Source of the DNA: Clostridium_AT stratigraminis
GTDB taxonomy: Bacteria > Bacillota > Clostridia > Clostridiales > Clostridiaceae
Length of the DNA: 64,000 nucleotides
Assembly (NCBI RefSeq): GCF_045310675.1
Contig: NZ_JBJHZZ010000002.1
Location: 310,001 to 374,000 of the forward strand
Direction: 5' to 3'
Shown: positions 34,953 to 42,767 of the stretch, piece by piece
Numbering within the stretch: the stretch's first letter is position 1
How the letters are laid out: each line of letters starts with the position of its first letter
Made by a program: the position numbers and the translations under genes
The notes under the pieces: generated by a model
Database searches by the model: none
What the model was told of the DNA's origin: nothing
Seen by the model: the letters and a program-made list of their open reading frames with translations, nothing else

Positions 34953-35363
34953 ATGATTCATGTATTCTGCAATAAAAGAGGTTCAGGAAAAACTAAAGCA
35001 CTGATCAATTCGGCAAATGACAGAATTTTAGAGGCAAATGGACATGTAGTTTATATTGATTGTGACAGAAGAAGACTTTTTGATTTAGACAAAAGAATTA
35101 GATTTATTTCAACTGATGAATATGGCTTAAAAGATTTTAACTGTTTTTACGGATTCTTGTGCGGCATTATTTCGGAGGATTATGATGTTGATACCATTTA
35201 TGTTGATGGATTATTCAATATTGTATCTGGCGTTGTAAGTGATGCGGCACATTTATTTTTGCAATTAGAAAAACTTTCCCTTGAAAATAATGTTGATTTC
35301 TATATAAATGTTAATGAAGAAGAACGGGAAATGCCGGAATTTATTAAAAAATATGTTGCATAA
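34953..35363 (+). CDS. Small P-loop ATP-binding protein, unknown role
   Basis: The 136-residue protein starts with a Walker A motif (CNKRGSGKTKALI, residues 5-17) and has a hydrophobic strand with acidic end (DTIYVDGLFN) that may be Walker B. The short length leaves no room for helicase or transporter domains, so it is a minimal P-loop NTPase. I recall similar short ATP-binding proteins as conserved hypotheticals in clostridia, without known function. ATG 34953 has AAGGGG at good spacing; a GTG nine bases earlier is in frame. It is monocistronic and lies after an AT-rich gap of about 230 bases. Confidence 0.75.
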   Translation: MIHVFCNKRGSGKTKALINSANDRILEANGHVVYIDCDRRRLFDLDKRIRFISTDEYGLKDFNCFYGFLCGIISEDYDVDTIYVDGLFNIVSGVVSDAAHLFLQLEKLSLENNVDFYINVNEEEREMPEFIKKYVA

Positions 35364-35380
35364 AAAAGAATAAAAAAATA

Positions 35381-35448
35381 ATGGCAGCTAAATGAGCTAT
35401 TACTTATTAATATAAGTAAGTTATAATTCATTTAGCTGCCTTTATATT
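35381..35448. terminator. Long hairpin terminator (family with 13.2 and 50.8 kb)
   Basis: GGCAGCTAAATGAGCTATTA pairs with TAATTCATTTAGCTGCC and an inner ACTTATTA/TAAGTAAG stem. It lies between convergent genes. Its 5' arm shares ATGGC..C...ATGAG with the hairpin at 13196. Confidence 0.8.
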
Positions 35449-35456
35449 ATTACTTA

Positions 35457-36284
35457 TTAACGTAATCTAAAAATAAACTCTAGAATTCCTATAATTAGCT
35501 CAAAAAGAATGAGTATAATTACCATAATTTCAAGCTTTGTTCCTCTTTTTTCATGAGATAATGTTGCAAATACATCAGTTATATCTCGAAGAATTTCACT
35601 TTTACCAGTAATCTTTGCATATCTTTCCTTAAATTCAAAGAGCTCAGTAGCTTGAACAAAGAAATTTTCTATGTCTTCATTGTCCCAGGCGGATTTTGGC
35701 TTATCTAGAAGCATAAGATTTGAAATAGTATGATACTTAAATCTTAAAACCTGTGCTGAAGTTTTTGCAATTTGTTCATCAGACATATTGAACTTTCCAG
35801 TATCAAGATAATTAATTACATCCTCAATACTATCAAGAAGCTTTTCTGTATCATTTTCTATTTTTCTAAGTGCTGTAGATTTTGCCAGTACCACTGACAA
35901 TATATCAAGATAATAGGGAGCAAATTCATTTGATGTCATAAGGTCATTATATAACATATATTCATATTCTGGTGATATCTCCAGCCTATATTCATCAATA
36001 TAATTATCCGGTGCGTTATTTTTTAAAGTAGGATCAATCTTTTTTATATAATTTGTTACATCCATAATTTCATGATGTTCCATGTTTACAAAAACCATAG
36101 AACCAAAATAATATATGTAGACCCATTTATTTTCTACACCTTTTAAAATACCCTTTAATGCACTGTCACTCAGTACTAGGGGGTCTTCCCATTTATATTT
36201 ATGATTTATTCCAAAATGAGCTGCTAACTTGTTTAAATTTATCTCATTACTTAATACTAAGGATTTAAAAACCCAGCTCTGCAT
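35457..36284 (-). CDS. RMD1/YagE family protein (DUF155)
   Basis: The 275-residue protein has the RMD1 (DUF155) pattern: a soluble N-domain with VYIYYFGSMVFVNMEHHEI, a middle helical part and a single C-terminal membrane helix (LEIMVIILILFELIIGILEF). Fungal relatives are mitochondrial and organise translation or meiotic division; the bacterial role is unknown. The C-terminal membrane anchor matches the family. AAAGGAG precedes the ATG. It is convergent with the P-loop gene and divergent from tyrS. Confidence 0.88.
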   Translation of the reverse strand: MQSWVFKSLVLSNEINLNKLAAHFGINHKYKWEDPLVLSDSALKGILKGVENKWVYIYYFGSMVFVNMEHHEIMDVTNYIKKIDPTLKNNAPDNYIDEYRLEISPEYEYMLYNDLMTSNEFAPYYLDILSVVLAKSTALRKIENDTEKLLDSIEDVINYLDTGKFNMSDEQIAKTSAQVLRFKYHTISNLMLLDKPKSAWDNEDIENFFVQATELFEFKERYAKITGKSEILRDITDVFATLSHEKRGTKLEIMVIILILFELIIGILEFIFRLR

Positions 36285-36428
36285 AGTAACACTCCTTTAA
36301 ATATAACTTTAAGCTTCATTGCTTATATTTATTAATGCAGCAAACATGATTTAGAAGAAAATAATCTAAGAAGCTTTTTATCTATAACTATGATTTTATC
36401 ATAAACTTCAATTAGTATACAGCAAATA

Positions 36429-36457
36429 TTGATTAAATAATGTTTTAAATATATACT
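36429..36457 (+). promoter_or_regulatory. Sigma-A promoter of tyrS
   Basis: TTGATT at 36429-36434 and TATACT at 36452-36457 are 17 bases apart. The leader is only about 30 bases and contains no T-box. Confidence 0.65.
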
Positions 36458-36495
36458 ATTATAAGATAAAGTGAAGAAACGAAGGAGAGATTATA

Positions 36496-37716
36496 ATGTC
36501 TAGTGTATATGACGTATTAGTAGAACGTGGTTTTCTTAAGCAATTAACTCATGAAGAGGAAATTAAGGAATTGTTAGAAAAAGAAAAGATAACTTTTTAT
36601 ATAGGTTTCGATCCAACGGCAGATAGTTTACATGTAGGTCACTTTATAGCAATGATGATGATGGCACATATGCAAAGAGCAGGCCATAGACCTATTGCAC
36701 TTGTTGGTGGTGGAACTGCCATGGTGGGAGATCCATCTGGTAAAACTGATATGAGAAAGATGCTTACAAAAGAAGAAATATCTCATAATGCTAACTCAAT
36801 TAAAAATCAGCTTGAAAGGCTAATTGATTTCAGTAATGGGAAAGCAATTCTTGAAAACAATGCTAATTGGCTTTTAGATCTGAATTACGTAGATTTTCTT
36901 AGAGAGGTAGGAGTACATTTTTCAGTTAACAGGATGCTGACAGCTGAATGCTTTAAGCAGAGGCTTGAAAAGGGACTTTCCTTCCTAGAATTTAATTACA
37001 TGCTTATGCAGGGCTATGACTTTTTAGAGTTAAATAGACGATATGGCTGCATCATGCAGCTGGGTGGAGATGATCAATGGTCTAATATGTTAGCTGGAGC
37101 TGATCTTATTAGAAGGAAGGAAAATAAGCCTGCTTTTGCAATGACCTGTGCCTTATTAACTAATAGTGAAGGCAAGAAAATGGGCAAAACAGAAAAAGGA
37201 GCACTGTGGCTTGATAAGGAAAAAACTTCACCTTATGATTTCTATCAATATTGGAGAAATATAGACGATGCGGACGTAGAAAAGTGTCTTGGACTTTTAA
37301 CATTTCTACCTATGGAGGAAGTCAGAAGATTAGGATCACTTAAAGATTCTGAAATAAATGAAGCTAAGAAGGTACTTGCATTTGAAGTTACTAAGTTAAT
37401 TCATGGAGAGGATGAGGCCTTAAAGGCTAAATCTGGGGCTGAGGCACTATTTTCAGGCGGAAGTGATATGACGAATGTACCAACATCATCTATTTCAAAG
37501 GAGTTTTTAGGCGCTAGTATATTAGATATACTTGTAGAAGCTAAAATACTACCATCAAAGGGAGAGGGTAGAAGATTAATTCAGCAAGGTGGTCTTACTG
37601 TAAATAATGAAAAAGTTAAAGATGTAAACTTTATTGTTACAGAAGAACATTTTTCAGAAGATGGTATGTTGGTGAAGAGAGGAAAGAAAAATTACAACAA
37701 AATTGTTATTATATAG
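36496..37716 (+). CDS. tyrS: Tyrosyl-tRNA synthetase
   Basis: This class I synthetase charges tRNA-Tyr. The HIGH motif appears as DSLHVGHF (residues 43-50) and the KMSKS loop as KKMGKTEKG. The tyrosine pocket QGYDFLELNRRYGC and the QLGGDDQWSN motif are present, and a C-terminal S4 domain (GRRLIQQGGLTVNNEKV) closes the 406-residue protein. AAGGAG precedes the ATG. Unlike Bacillus tyrS, no T-box leader is visible in the 200-base upstream gap. Confidence 0.97.
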   Translation: MSSVYDVLVERGFLKQLTHEEEIKELLEKEKITFYIGFDPTADSLHVGHFIAMMMMAHMQRAGHRPIALVGGGTAMVGDPSGKTDMRKMLTKEEISHNANSIKNQLERLIDFSNGKAILENNANWLLDLNYVDFLREVGVHFSVNRMLTAECFKQRLEKGLSFLEFNYMLMQGYDFLELNRRYGCIMQLGGDDQWSNMLAGADLIRRKENKPAFAMTCALLTNSEGKKMGKTEKGALWLDKEKTSPYDFYQYWRNIDDADVEKCLGLLTFLPMEEVRRLGSLKDSEINEAKKVLAFEVTKLIHGEDEALKAKSGAEALFSGGSDMTNVPTSSISKEFLGASILDILVEAKILPSKGEGRRLIQQGGLTVNNEKVKDVNFIVTEEHFSEDGMLVKRGKKNYNKIVII

Positions 37717-37800
37717 ATGCTGTATTTTTGTTGAAGGTTTTCAATATAATTAGAATAAGTATTTACATTAAAGAAGTAGAATTATAAATAAGAACTTATG

Positions 37801-37828
37801 AAGAAAATCCCTTAGGGGATTTTCTTAT
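37801..37828 (+). terminator. Terminator after tyrS
   Basis: AAGAAAATCCC pairs with GGGATTTTCTT around a short TTAG loop. Confidence 0.85.
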
Positions 37829-37933
37829 TAAAATTTGTTTTTTTGTAAAACAATATCATTATAATTCCATTTTAGTTTTATCCAAAATAATCGATAATTA
37901 ATATTATATGTATAAAATTGAGGTGGTGAAGCA

Positions 37934-39703
37934 ATGGCAGGAATAAGCAATATAATTGGTGCCTACAATATAAATCCTAAGAGAATATCAAGTAAGCTTT
38001 CATTTGAAGTTGGGCAAGTTTTTTCTGCTAAGATTGTTTCGACAGGTGAACTTAATAAAGAGCTTATATTAAGATTATTAGATGGATGGCAATTTCCGGC
38101 AAAGCTCCAAAAGCAGTTAGATTTTGTACCTGATGGTTTAGTAAAATTTCAGGTAGAAGGATTTTCTGAAGGTAAGCTTCAAATTAAGCTGCTAAATTCA
38201 AGTAAGGATCAGGATGAATTAGATAAAAATACTCTTGAAGATTTATTACTGCAAAGTAAAATTGATGTAAATAAAGAAGATTATGATATTTTAAAGAATA
38301 TGATAAAACATAATATGCCTTTAACAAAAGAAAATATATCTAAAGTTAAAACCATTTTTGATTTTAGAGATAAGCTTCTTGAGGACACTGAGGAGGCTGA
38401 TAATTTTATACTTAAATTTATAAATAGTAAAAATATAAAGCCTGATTCTGCTGAGGGCATTGAAATTAAAGATACATTAATTAAATTCTTTAATGCACTG
38501 AAAAATATTTCAGAAGATGAAATATTAACCATGATTGAAAATAATATAGATTTAAATGAAGAAAATATTAATAGCTTCATAAAAGTAAACAATGAGTCTT
38601 CAACAATATATAAAGACCTAAAAGACATAAGTAAACAGATGGAATTAAATTTTAATCAAGAAGAAGATATATCTAAACTTTTGATAAAAATTAAAGAAGC
38701 TCCAAATGCAAAGGAAGAAATAAATAAGCTTTTCGAGGAATTGAAATTAAAGGGTGAAAGCAGCAGCTTAAATTCTAAAGAATCAAACCTCTTTGAGGGG
38801 CTAAAAAAACTGCTTCAGGAAAATATACCTAATAAGGAAATGAATAAATTTATAAATCCTAAGGGGAAGGATAGCGACAGCTTTGATATCCTTAACGCCA
38901 AAACTATAGAAACTGCTGATAATGGAAATAAAGATAGTAACAGTATAGTATCTGATAAAAATAATGAAACGTTGGAAAGTGAATTTGAGAAAATTGAAAA
39001 GGGTTTTAAAGCATTAAGTGAAAATAATTCAGATAAAGATAAAGACAAGTCAATTAACCTAGAAAAAAACAGCGAAAATAAAGATTTAGAAGAGAAGGTA
39101 TTAGCTTTTAAAAGTTCATCAAAGGATAAAATAAGCTTAGTGAAAAATCAATTAGAAGACATGGTAAAAGAAGAGTTTACTAATAAAACAGAAACCATGA
39201 AAAATATTATTAAAGAAGTCTTAGATAAGATTGATAAAACTAAGCCTGAAATAATGGACAAAGTAATTCAGGGATTAAAGGATAATATTAATGATTTTAA
39301 AGTTTTTAATTCTATTTCAAATCAGTATTATTATCTTGATATTCCTATTAATTTGAATAGAGAGGAATATAACTGTAAGCTATTAATCAAAGATGATAGG
39401 AAAACCGGAAAGAAAATTGATTCTAAAAATGTCAGTATGGTAGTAAGTGTAAAAACAGGCAATATCGGCGTTGTTGATGCCTATATGAAAGTAAAAGAGC
39501 AAAATATGAATGTAACTCTTAAATGTGATGAAACCTGGATTAAATTACTTTCATCTGGAAAAAATAAGATTATGAATGAACTTAAGGAATTAGGCTATAA
39601 TACATTTTTAAATATAGAAAAAAGAGACTTAGGAGTCAATTTGATAACCTGTAGGGATTTTTTCGATGACAGCAGCCTAAGTAGTATAAATGTTAAGGTT
39701 TAA
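37934..39703 (+). CDS. FliK-like (YlqG-type) hook-length-control domain protein
   Basis: The 589-residue protein is mostly polar, Lys/Asn/Glu/Ser-rich sequence with predicted helices (150-430). Its last 110 residues (DIPINLNREEYNCKLLIKDD to DLGVNLITCRDFF) resemble the Flg_hook C-terminal domain of FliK. The N-terminal 85 residues resemble a compact beta domain (GQVFSAKIV, PDGLVKFQVEGFSEGKLQIK). The next gene encodes a FlhB C-terminal homologue, a pairing known as ylqG-ylqH in Bacillus. No flagellar operon is near. A role in a non-flagellar switch is possible but unproven. GAGGTGG precedes the ATG. Confidence 0.72.
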   Translation: MAGISNIIGAYNINPKRISSKLSFEVGQVFSAKIVSTGELNKELILRLLDGWQFPAKLQKQLDFVPDGLVKFQVEGFSEGKLQIKLLNSSKDQDELDKNTLEDLLLQSKIDVNKEDYDILKNMIKHNMPLTKENISKVKTIFDFRDKLLEDTEEADNFILKFINSKNIKPDSAEGIEIKDTLIKFFNALKNISEDEILTMIENNIDLNEENINSFIKVNNESSTIYKDLKDISKQMELNFNQEEDISKLLIKIKEAPNAKEEINKLFEELKLKGESSSLNSKESNLFEGLKKLLQENIPNKEMNKFINPKGKDSDSFDILNAKTIETADNGNKDSNSIVSDKNNETLESEFEKIEKGFKALSENNSDKDKDKSINLEKNSENKDLEEKVLAFKSSSKDKISLVKNQLEDMVKEEFTNKTETMKNIIKEVLDKIDKTKPEIMDKVIQGLKDNINDFKVFNSISNQYYYLDIPINLNREEYNCKLLIKDDRKTGKKIDSKNVSMVVSVKTGNIGVVDAYMKVKEQNMNVTLKCDETWIKLLSSGKNKIMNELKELGYNTFLNIEKRDLGVNLITCRDFFDDSSLSSINVKV

Positions 39704-39717
39704 GAGGATGGTTAAAA

Positions 39718-39978
39718 ATGAAAAACATTAAAAAGGCGGCTGCTCTTGAGTATGAGAATAATTATGACACCCCTATTGTAACTGCAGCAGGCATGGGTTT
39801 TATTGCTGAGAATATAATAAAAAAAGCAGAAGAAAGCAAGGTTCCAATTGTATATAACAAAGAAATGGCTGAACTTCTTGCAAATGTGGATGTAGGAGAT
39901 AGCATACCTCCTGAATTATATGAAGCGGTGGCTAAAATTATAGTATATGTTATGGACATGGATAGAAGTAAAAGATGA
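39718..39978 (+). CDS. FlhB C-terminal-domain homologue (YlqH/FhlB type)
   Basis: This 86-residue protein corresponds only to the cytoplasmic autocleavage domain of FlhB/EscU. ALEYENNYDTPIVTAAGMGFIAENI matches the region after the FlhB NPTH site, but the NPTH motif itself is missing, so self-cleavage is not expected. VPIVYNKEMAELLANVDVGDSIPPELYEAVA is the conserved end. It follows the FliK-like gene by 14 bases, matching the functional FliK-FlhB pair in export-specificity switching. The job of such stand-alone homologues is unknown. Confidence 0.88.
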   Translation: MKNIKKAAALEYENNYDTPIVTAAGMGFIAENIIKKAEESKVPIVYNKEMAELLANVDVGDSIPPELYEAVAKIIVYVMDMDRSKR

Positions 39979-39999
39979 CCGCCGAAAGGAGTTGACTAA

Positions 40000-40683
40000 A
40001 TGGGCCTATATGCAATTTCTGATCTGCATTTAGCACTTAGTGGTGAAAAGCCAATGCATGTATTTGGAGATCAGTGGTATAAGCATGATGAAAAAATTGA
40101 GAGCAATTGGTTTTTAAAAATAAGTGACGAAGATACAGTTTTAATAGCAGGAGATATTTCATGGTCTATAAAGATGGAAGAGGGTTTACGAGAGCTAGAT
40201 TGGATTCACAGGCTTCCAGGTAGGAAGATATTAGTAAAGGGTAATCATGATTATTGGTGGCAAAGCATTTCTAAACTTAATAAATTGTATAATGACATGA
40301 ACTTTATTCAGAACAACTTTTTTTCTTTTGAAGACTATGCTATATGTGGAACTAGAGGCTGGATATCTCCAGGAGAAAATTTCACAAGTCATGATAGGAA
40401 AATTTATGACAGAGAAATAATTAGATTAAAGCTGTCATTAGATTCAGCAATAAAGGCAGGATATAAAAAACTAATGGTTATGGTACATTATCCTCCTACT
40501 AGTGAAGTTTCTAAGGAGACAGAGTTTACTAAGATTTTCATGGAATATGGAGTTCAGAAAGTATTCTATGGACATATTCATGGCCCAAATTTTAGTAATA
40601 TATTAGAAGGAAATCTAGATGGAGTAGAATACATACTCACATCAGCAGATTATATTAATTTTGATCCAATTAAAATATTGTAG
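40000..40683 (+). CDS. Calcineurin-like metallophosphoesterase
   Basis: The 227-residue protein has the metallophosphoesterase motifs ISDLHLA, IAGDISW, KGNHDYWW, MVHYPPTS and YGHIHGP in order. The insertion NNFFSFEDYAICGTRGWISP is found in a clostridial subfamily. The substrate is unknown. AAAGGAG precedes the ATG and the gene follows the FlhB-like gene by 21 bases, so it is probably the third gene of that operon. It is distinct from the YfcE-type enzyme at 23413. Confidence 0.9.
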   Translation: MGLYAISDLHLALSGEKPMHVFGDQWYKHDEKIESNWFLKISDEDTVLIAGDISWSIKMEEGLRELDWIHRLPGRKILVKGNHDYWWQSISKLNKLYNDMNFIQNNFFSFEDYAICGTRGWISPGENFTSHDRKIYDREIIRLKLSLDSAIKAGYKKLMVMVHYPPTSEVSKETEFTKIFMEYGVQKVFYGHIHGPNFSNILEGNLDGVEYILTSADYINFDPIKIL

Positions 40684-40711
40684 TTAGCCTAATTTATATT
40701 TAGTGTTATTT

Positions 40712-40748
40712 GCAGCATGTATTGGCTTTAAAGCTAATACATGCTGTA
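40712..40748. terminator. Bidirectional terminator
   Basis: GCAGCATGTATT and AATACATGCTG with an inner GGCTTTAAAGC turn form a strong stem between the convergent phosphoesterase and DUF2225 genes. Confidence 0.82.
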
Positions 40749-40770
40749 ATTTTATATTTAGACTTTCAGG

Positions 40771-41634
40771 CTATTTAAATAGCTTCGAGAAGAAACCAGT
40801 CTTTTTATTATCTTCTTCTTCTGGTTCTTCGGCAGCTTCTATAGGCTGTTCTAATGCTTCTTTAATTAAATCTCTTTGGTCCTTAGCTATTTCTTTTATT
40901 TTCTGGGGTACAGCTGGGGTGGTTATAAGCTTACTGAACCAAAGGTTAGCTTCATCTAAATCACTTGTCCTCCTGCATAACTCACCAATTAAATACATCA
41001 TTGTAAATTTATCCATTCCACAAATAGGAAAGTCTTCGTTTAAATATGCTTCATTAAAACCCTCTAAAGCCTGTTTTAAAAAAAGTTGCTCATTCTCGTC
41101 ATCTTCTTTGAGCCTATACATCCAAGCTATTCTAAGACAATTAAGTGCCTTTTTACTGGTTTTTGCTCCCATTACTACATTGTTTAATAGACTAAGCTTG
41201 TATCTTTCGATTGCAATATCATTGTCATAAACCTCTGGATAACGTCTTCCCTGCCATTTTGGAGCTATTTTATTTTGTATAAGTTCTTTCTGAGAATCTC
41301 TAATTTTGTGGAAATCTTGTTTCATGGCAGCATATCCACAAACATTGCAAAGATAAACTTCATAAAAGTATGGATTTATTAAAGAATATCGTACATGAAG
41401 GTCGCTGTCACTTTTCAGCCTCCTGTAAGAGGAGCTTTTTACAGTTCTTGCTTGAAAAACATTTTCACAAACAGGACAAGTTACTGTAACGTCATATAAA
41501 TGATTTTTAGGATCATCATCTTTTTTTTCTGCTTTTTGTTCTTTTTCTTTTTCTTTTTTTGTGTTATAAAGGCTTACATCACTTATATCATCGAAGCCAA
41601 GGTCTTCTAAACCAGAAAATATTTTGTCACTCAT
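40771..41634 (-). CDS. DUF2225 family protein (zinc-ribbon-like, TPR-like)
   Basis: The 287-residue protein matches DUF2225: CPVCENVF and CNVCGYA give two CxxC pairs likely to bind zinc, and the C-terminal two thirds are helical repeats (ALNCLRIAWMYRLKEDDENE, FTMMYLIGELCRRTSDLDEA). The end is acidic then basic (EEPEEEDNKKTGFFSKLFK). Function is unknown. I use the ATG at 41634, eight bases after AAGGA; two in-frame ATGs at 41643/41640 overlap that ribosome site. Confidence 0.88.
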   Translation of the reverse strand: MSDKIFSGLEDLGFDDISDVSLYNTKKEKEKEQKAEKKDDDPKNHLYDVTVTCPVCENVFQARTVKSSSYRRLKSDSDLHVRYSLINPYFYEVYLCNVCGYAAMKQDFHKIRDSQKELIQNKIAPKWQGRRYPEVYDNDIAIERYKLSLLNNVVMGAKTSKKALNCLRIAWMYRLKEDDENEQLFLKQALEGFNEAYLNEDFPICGMDKFTMMYLIGELCRRTSDLDEANLWFSKLITTPAVPQKIKEIAKDQRDLIKEALEQPIEAAEEPEEEDNKKTGFFSKLFK

Positions 41635-41807
41635 TTGCATCATCCTTGTTAAATAAATTTTTCTATTAGTTCTATTATATCAAATAAAATATAATAATCT
41701 ATTGGTTTGAATAAGCAGATAATAAAAAAATTATAAAACTATTTGTAGTTGTTAATTTATAGAAATATAATATAATATATATGAGAAGTTTTTTGTAAAG
41801 GGTGACG

Positions 41808-42602
41808 ATGGATATGGCAATTAAAGAATGGAAGACTTTTTTAATACCTTATGAGCAAGCAGTGGAGGAACTTAAAATAAAATTTAGGAGTATTCGAAAC
41901 GAGCTTAGAAGAAAAAATGAATATTCCCCAATAGAACTTGTTACGGGAAGAGTTAAAGAAATAGCAAGCATTCTTGAAAAAGCTAATAAATTTAATATAC
42001 CTCTGGATCGCATTGAATATGAAATGGAAGATATAACAGGCATAAGAATTATGTGTCAGTTTGTTGATGATGTTAATAAAGTTGTTGAGCTTATTAGAAA
42101 CAGAAAAGATATGCAAATAATGTATGAAAAGGATTATGTGACTAATTATAAGACCAGCGGTTACAGAAGCTATCATATGATAATAAAATATCCTGTTAAT
42201 CTTGCAGAAGGGCAAAAGGATATCCTTGCTGAACTTCAGATAAGAACTCTTGCAATGAACTTTTGGGCTACAGTTGAGCATTCATTAAATTATAAATATA
42301 AGCATGAAATTCCAGATTATATAAGGCAGAAGTTAAAAAATGCTGCGGATGCAGCTTTTAACTTGGATCAGATGATGTTAGAAATTAAAGATGAAATTAA
42401 AGATGCACAAAAGTTATTTGAGGTAAAGTCTAATTTAATTTCAAATATAATGAATAACATTTTAACATTAAGCTCCATAGGTAAAATGGCTGAATCTACA
42501 AGGTTTCAAATGCATTTAAATAAGCTTATAGAAGAAGGAGAGGTTTATGACTTAAACAATCTCCTGCAAGCTACAGAAAAAGTTTTGGATAAATATAAAT
42601 AA
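41808..42602 (+). CDS. Small alarmone synthetase (RelQ/YjbM type)
   Basis: This single-domain RelA/SpoT-like GTP pyrophosphokinase would make (p)ppGpp without a hydrolase or ACT domain. The catalytic core includes ITGIRIMCQFVDDV, the G-loop-like YKTSGYRSYHMIIKYPV and LAELQIRTLAMNFWATVEHS. The 264-residue length and C-terminal helices fit the YjbM/RelQ class. Starts at 41808 and 41814 are both possible after AAAGGGTGA. A very long terminator hairpin follows. It is convergent with leuS. Confidence 0.93.
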   Translation: MDMAIKEWKTFLIPYEQAVEELKIKFRSIRNELRRKNEYSPIELVTGRVKEIASILEKANKFNIPLDRIEYEMEDITGIRIMCQFVDDVNKVVELIRNRKDMQIMYEKDYVTNYKTSGYRSYHMIIKYPVNLAEGQKDILAELQIRTLAMNFWATVEHSLNYKYKHEIPDYIRQKLKNAADAAFNLDQMMLEIKDEIKDAQKLFEVKSNLISNIMNNILTLSSIGKMAESTRFQMHLNKLIEEGEVYDLNNLLQATEKVLDKYK

Positions 42603-42680
42603 AGAATAGCCGCAAAGCCTTTGTGTTGTTAGTCTGAATGTAATGAATTCAGGTCAACACATGGTTTTGTGGCTATTCTT
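42602..42680. terminator. Very long hairpin terminator between the alarmone synthetase gene and leuS
   Basis: AAGAATAGCC pairs with GGCTATTCTT and the stem continues inward with GTGTTG/CAACAC and CTGAAT/ATTCAG segments, total about 30 bp with mismatches. Confidence 0.8.
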
Positions 42681-42767
42681 AGTTTGAAACTTCTTTCGAA
42701 GTTATCAGCTCATATAAAATATTTTATTTATTAGCTATTTTTTTGTTTTTAAAGTTTTAGTAATCAT

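Noticed and set aside
40703..41230. A 175-codon ORF on the plus strand
   Set aside because: It lies antisense to the DUF2225 gene, has a Ser-rich composition typical of the complement of a coding region, and starts within a terminator hairpin.
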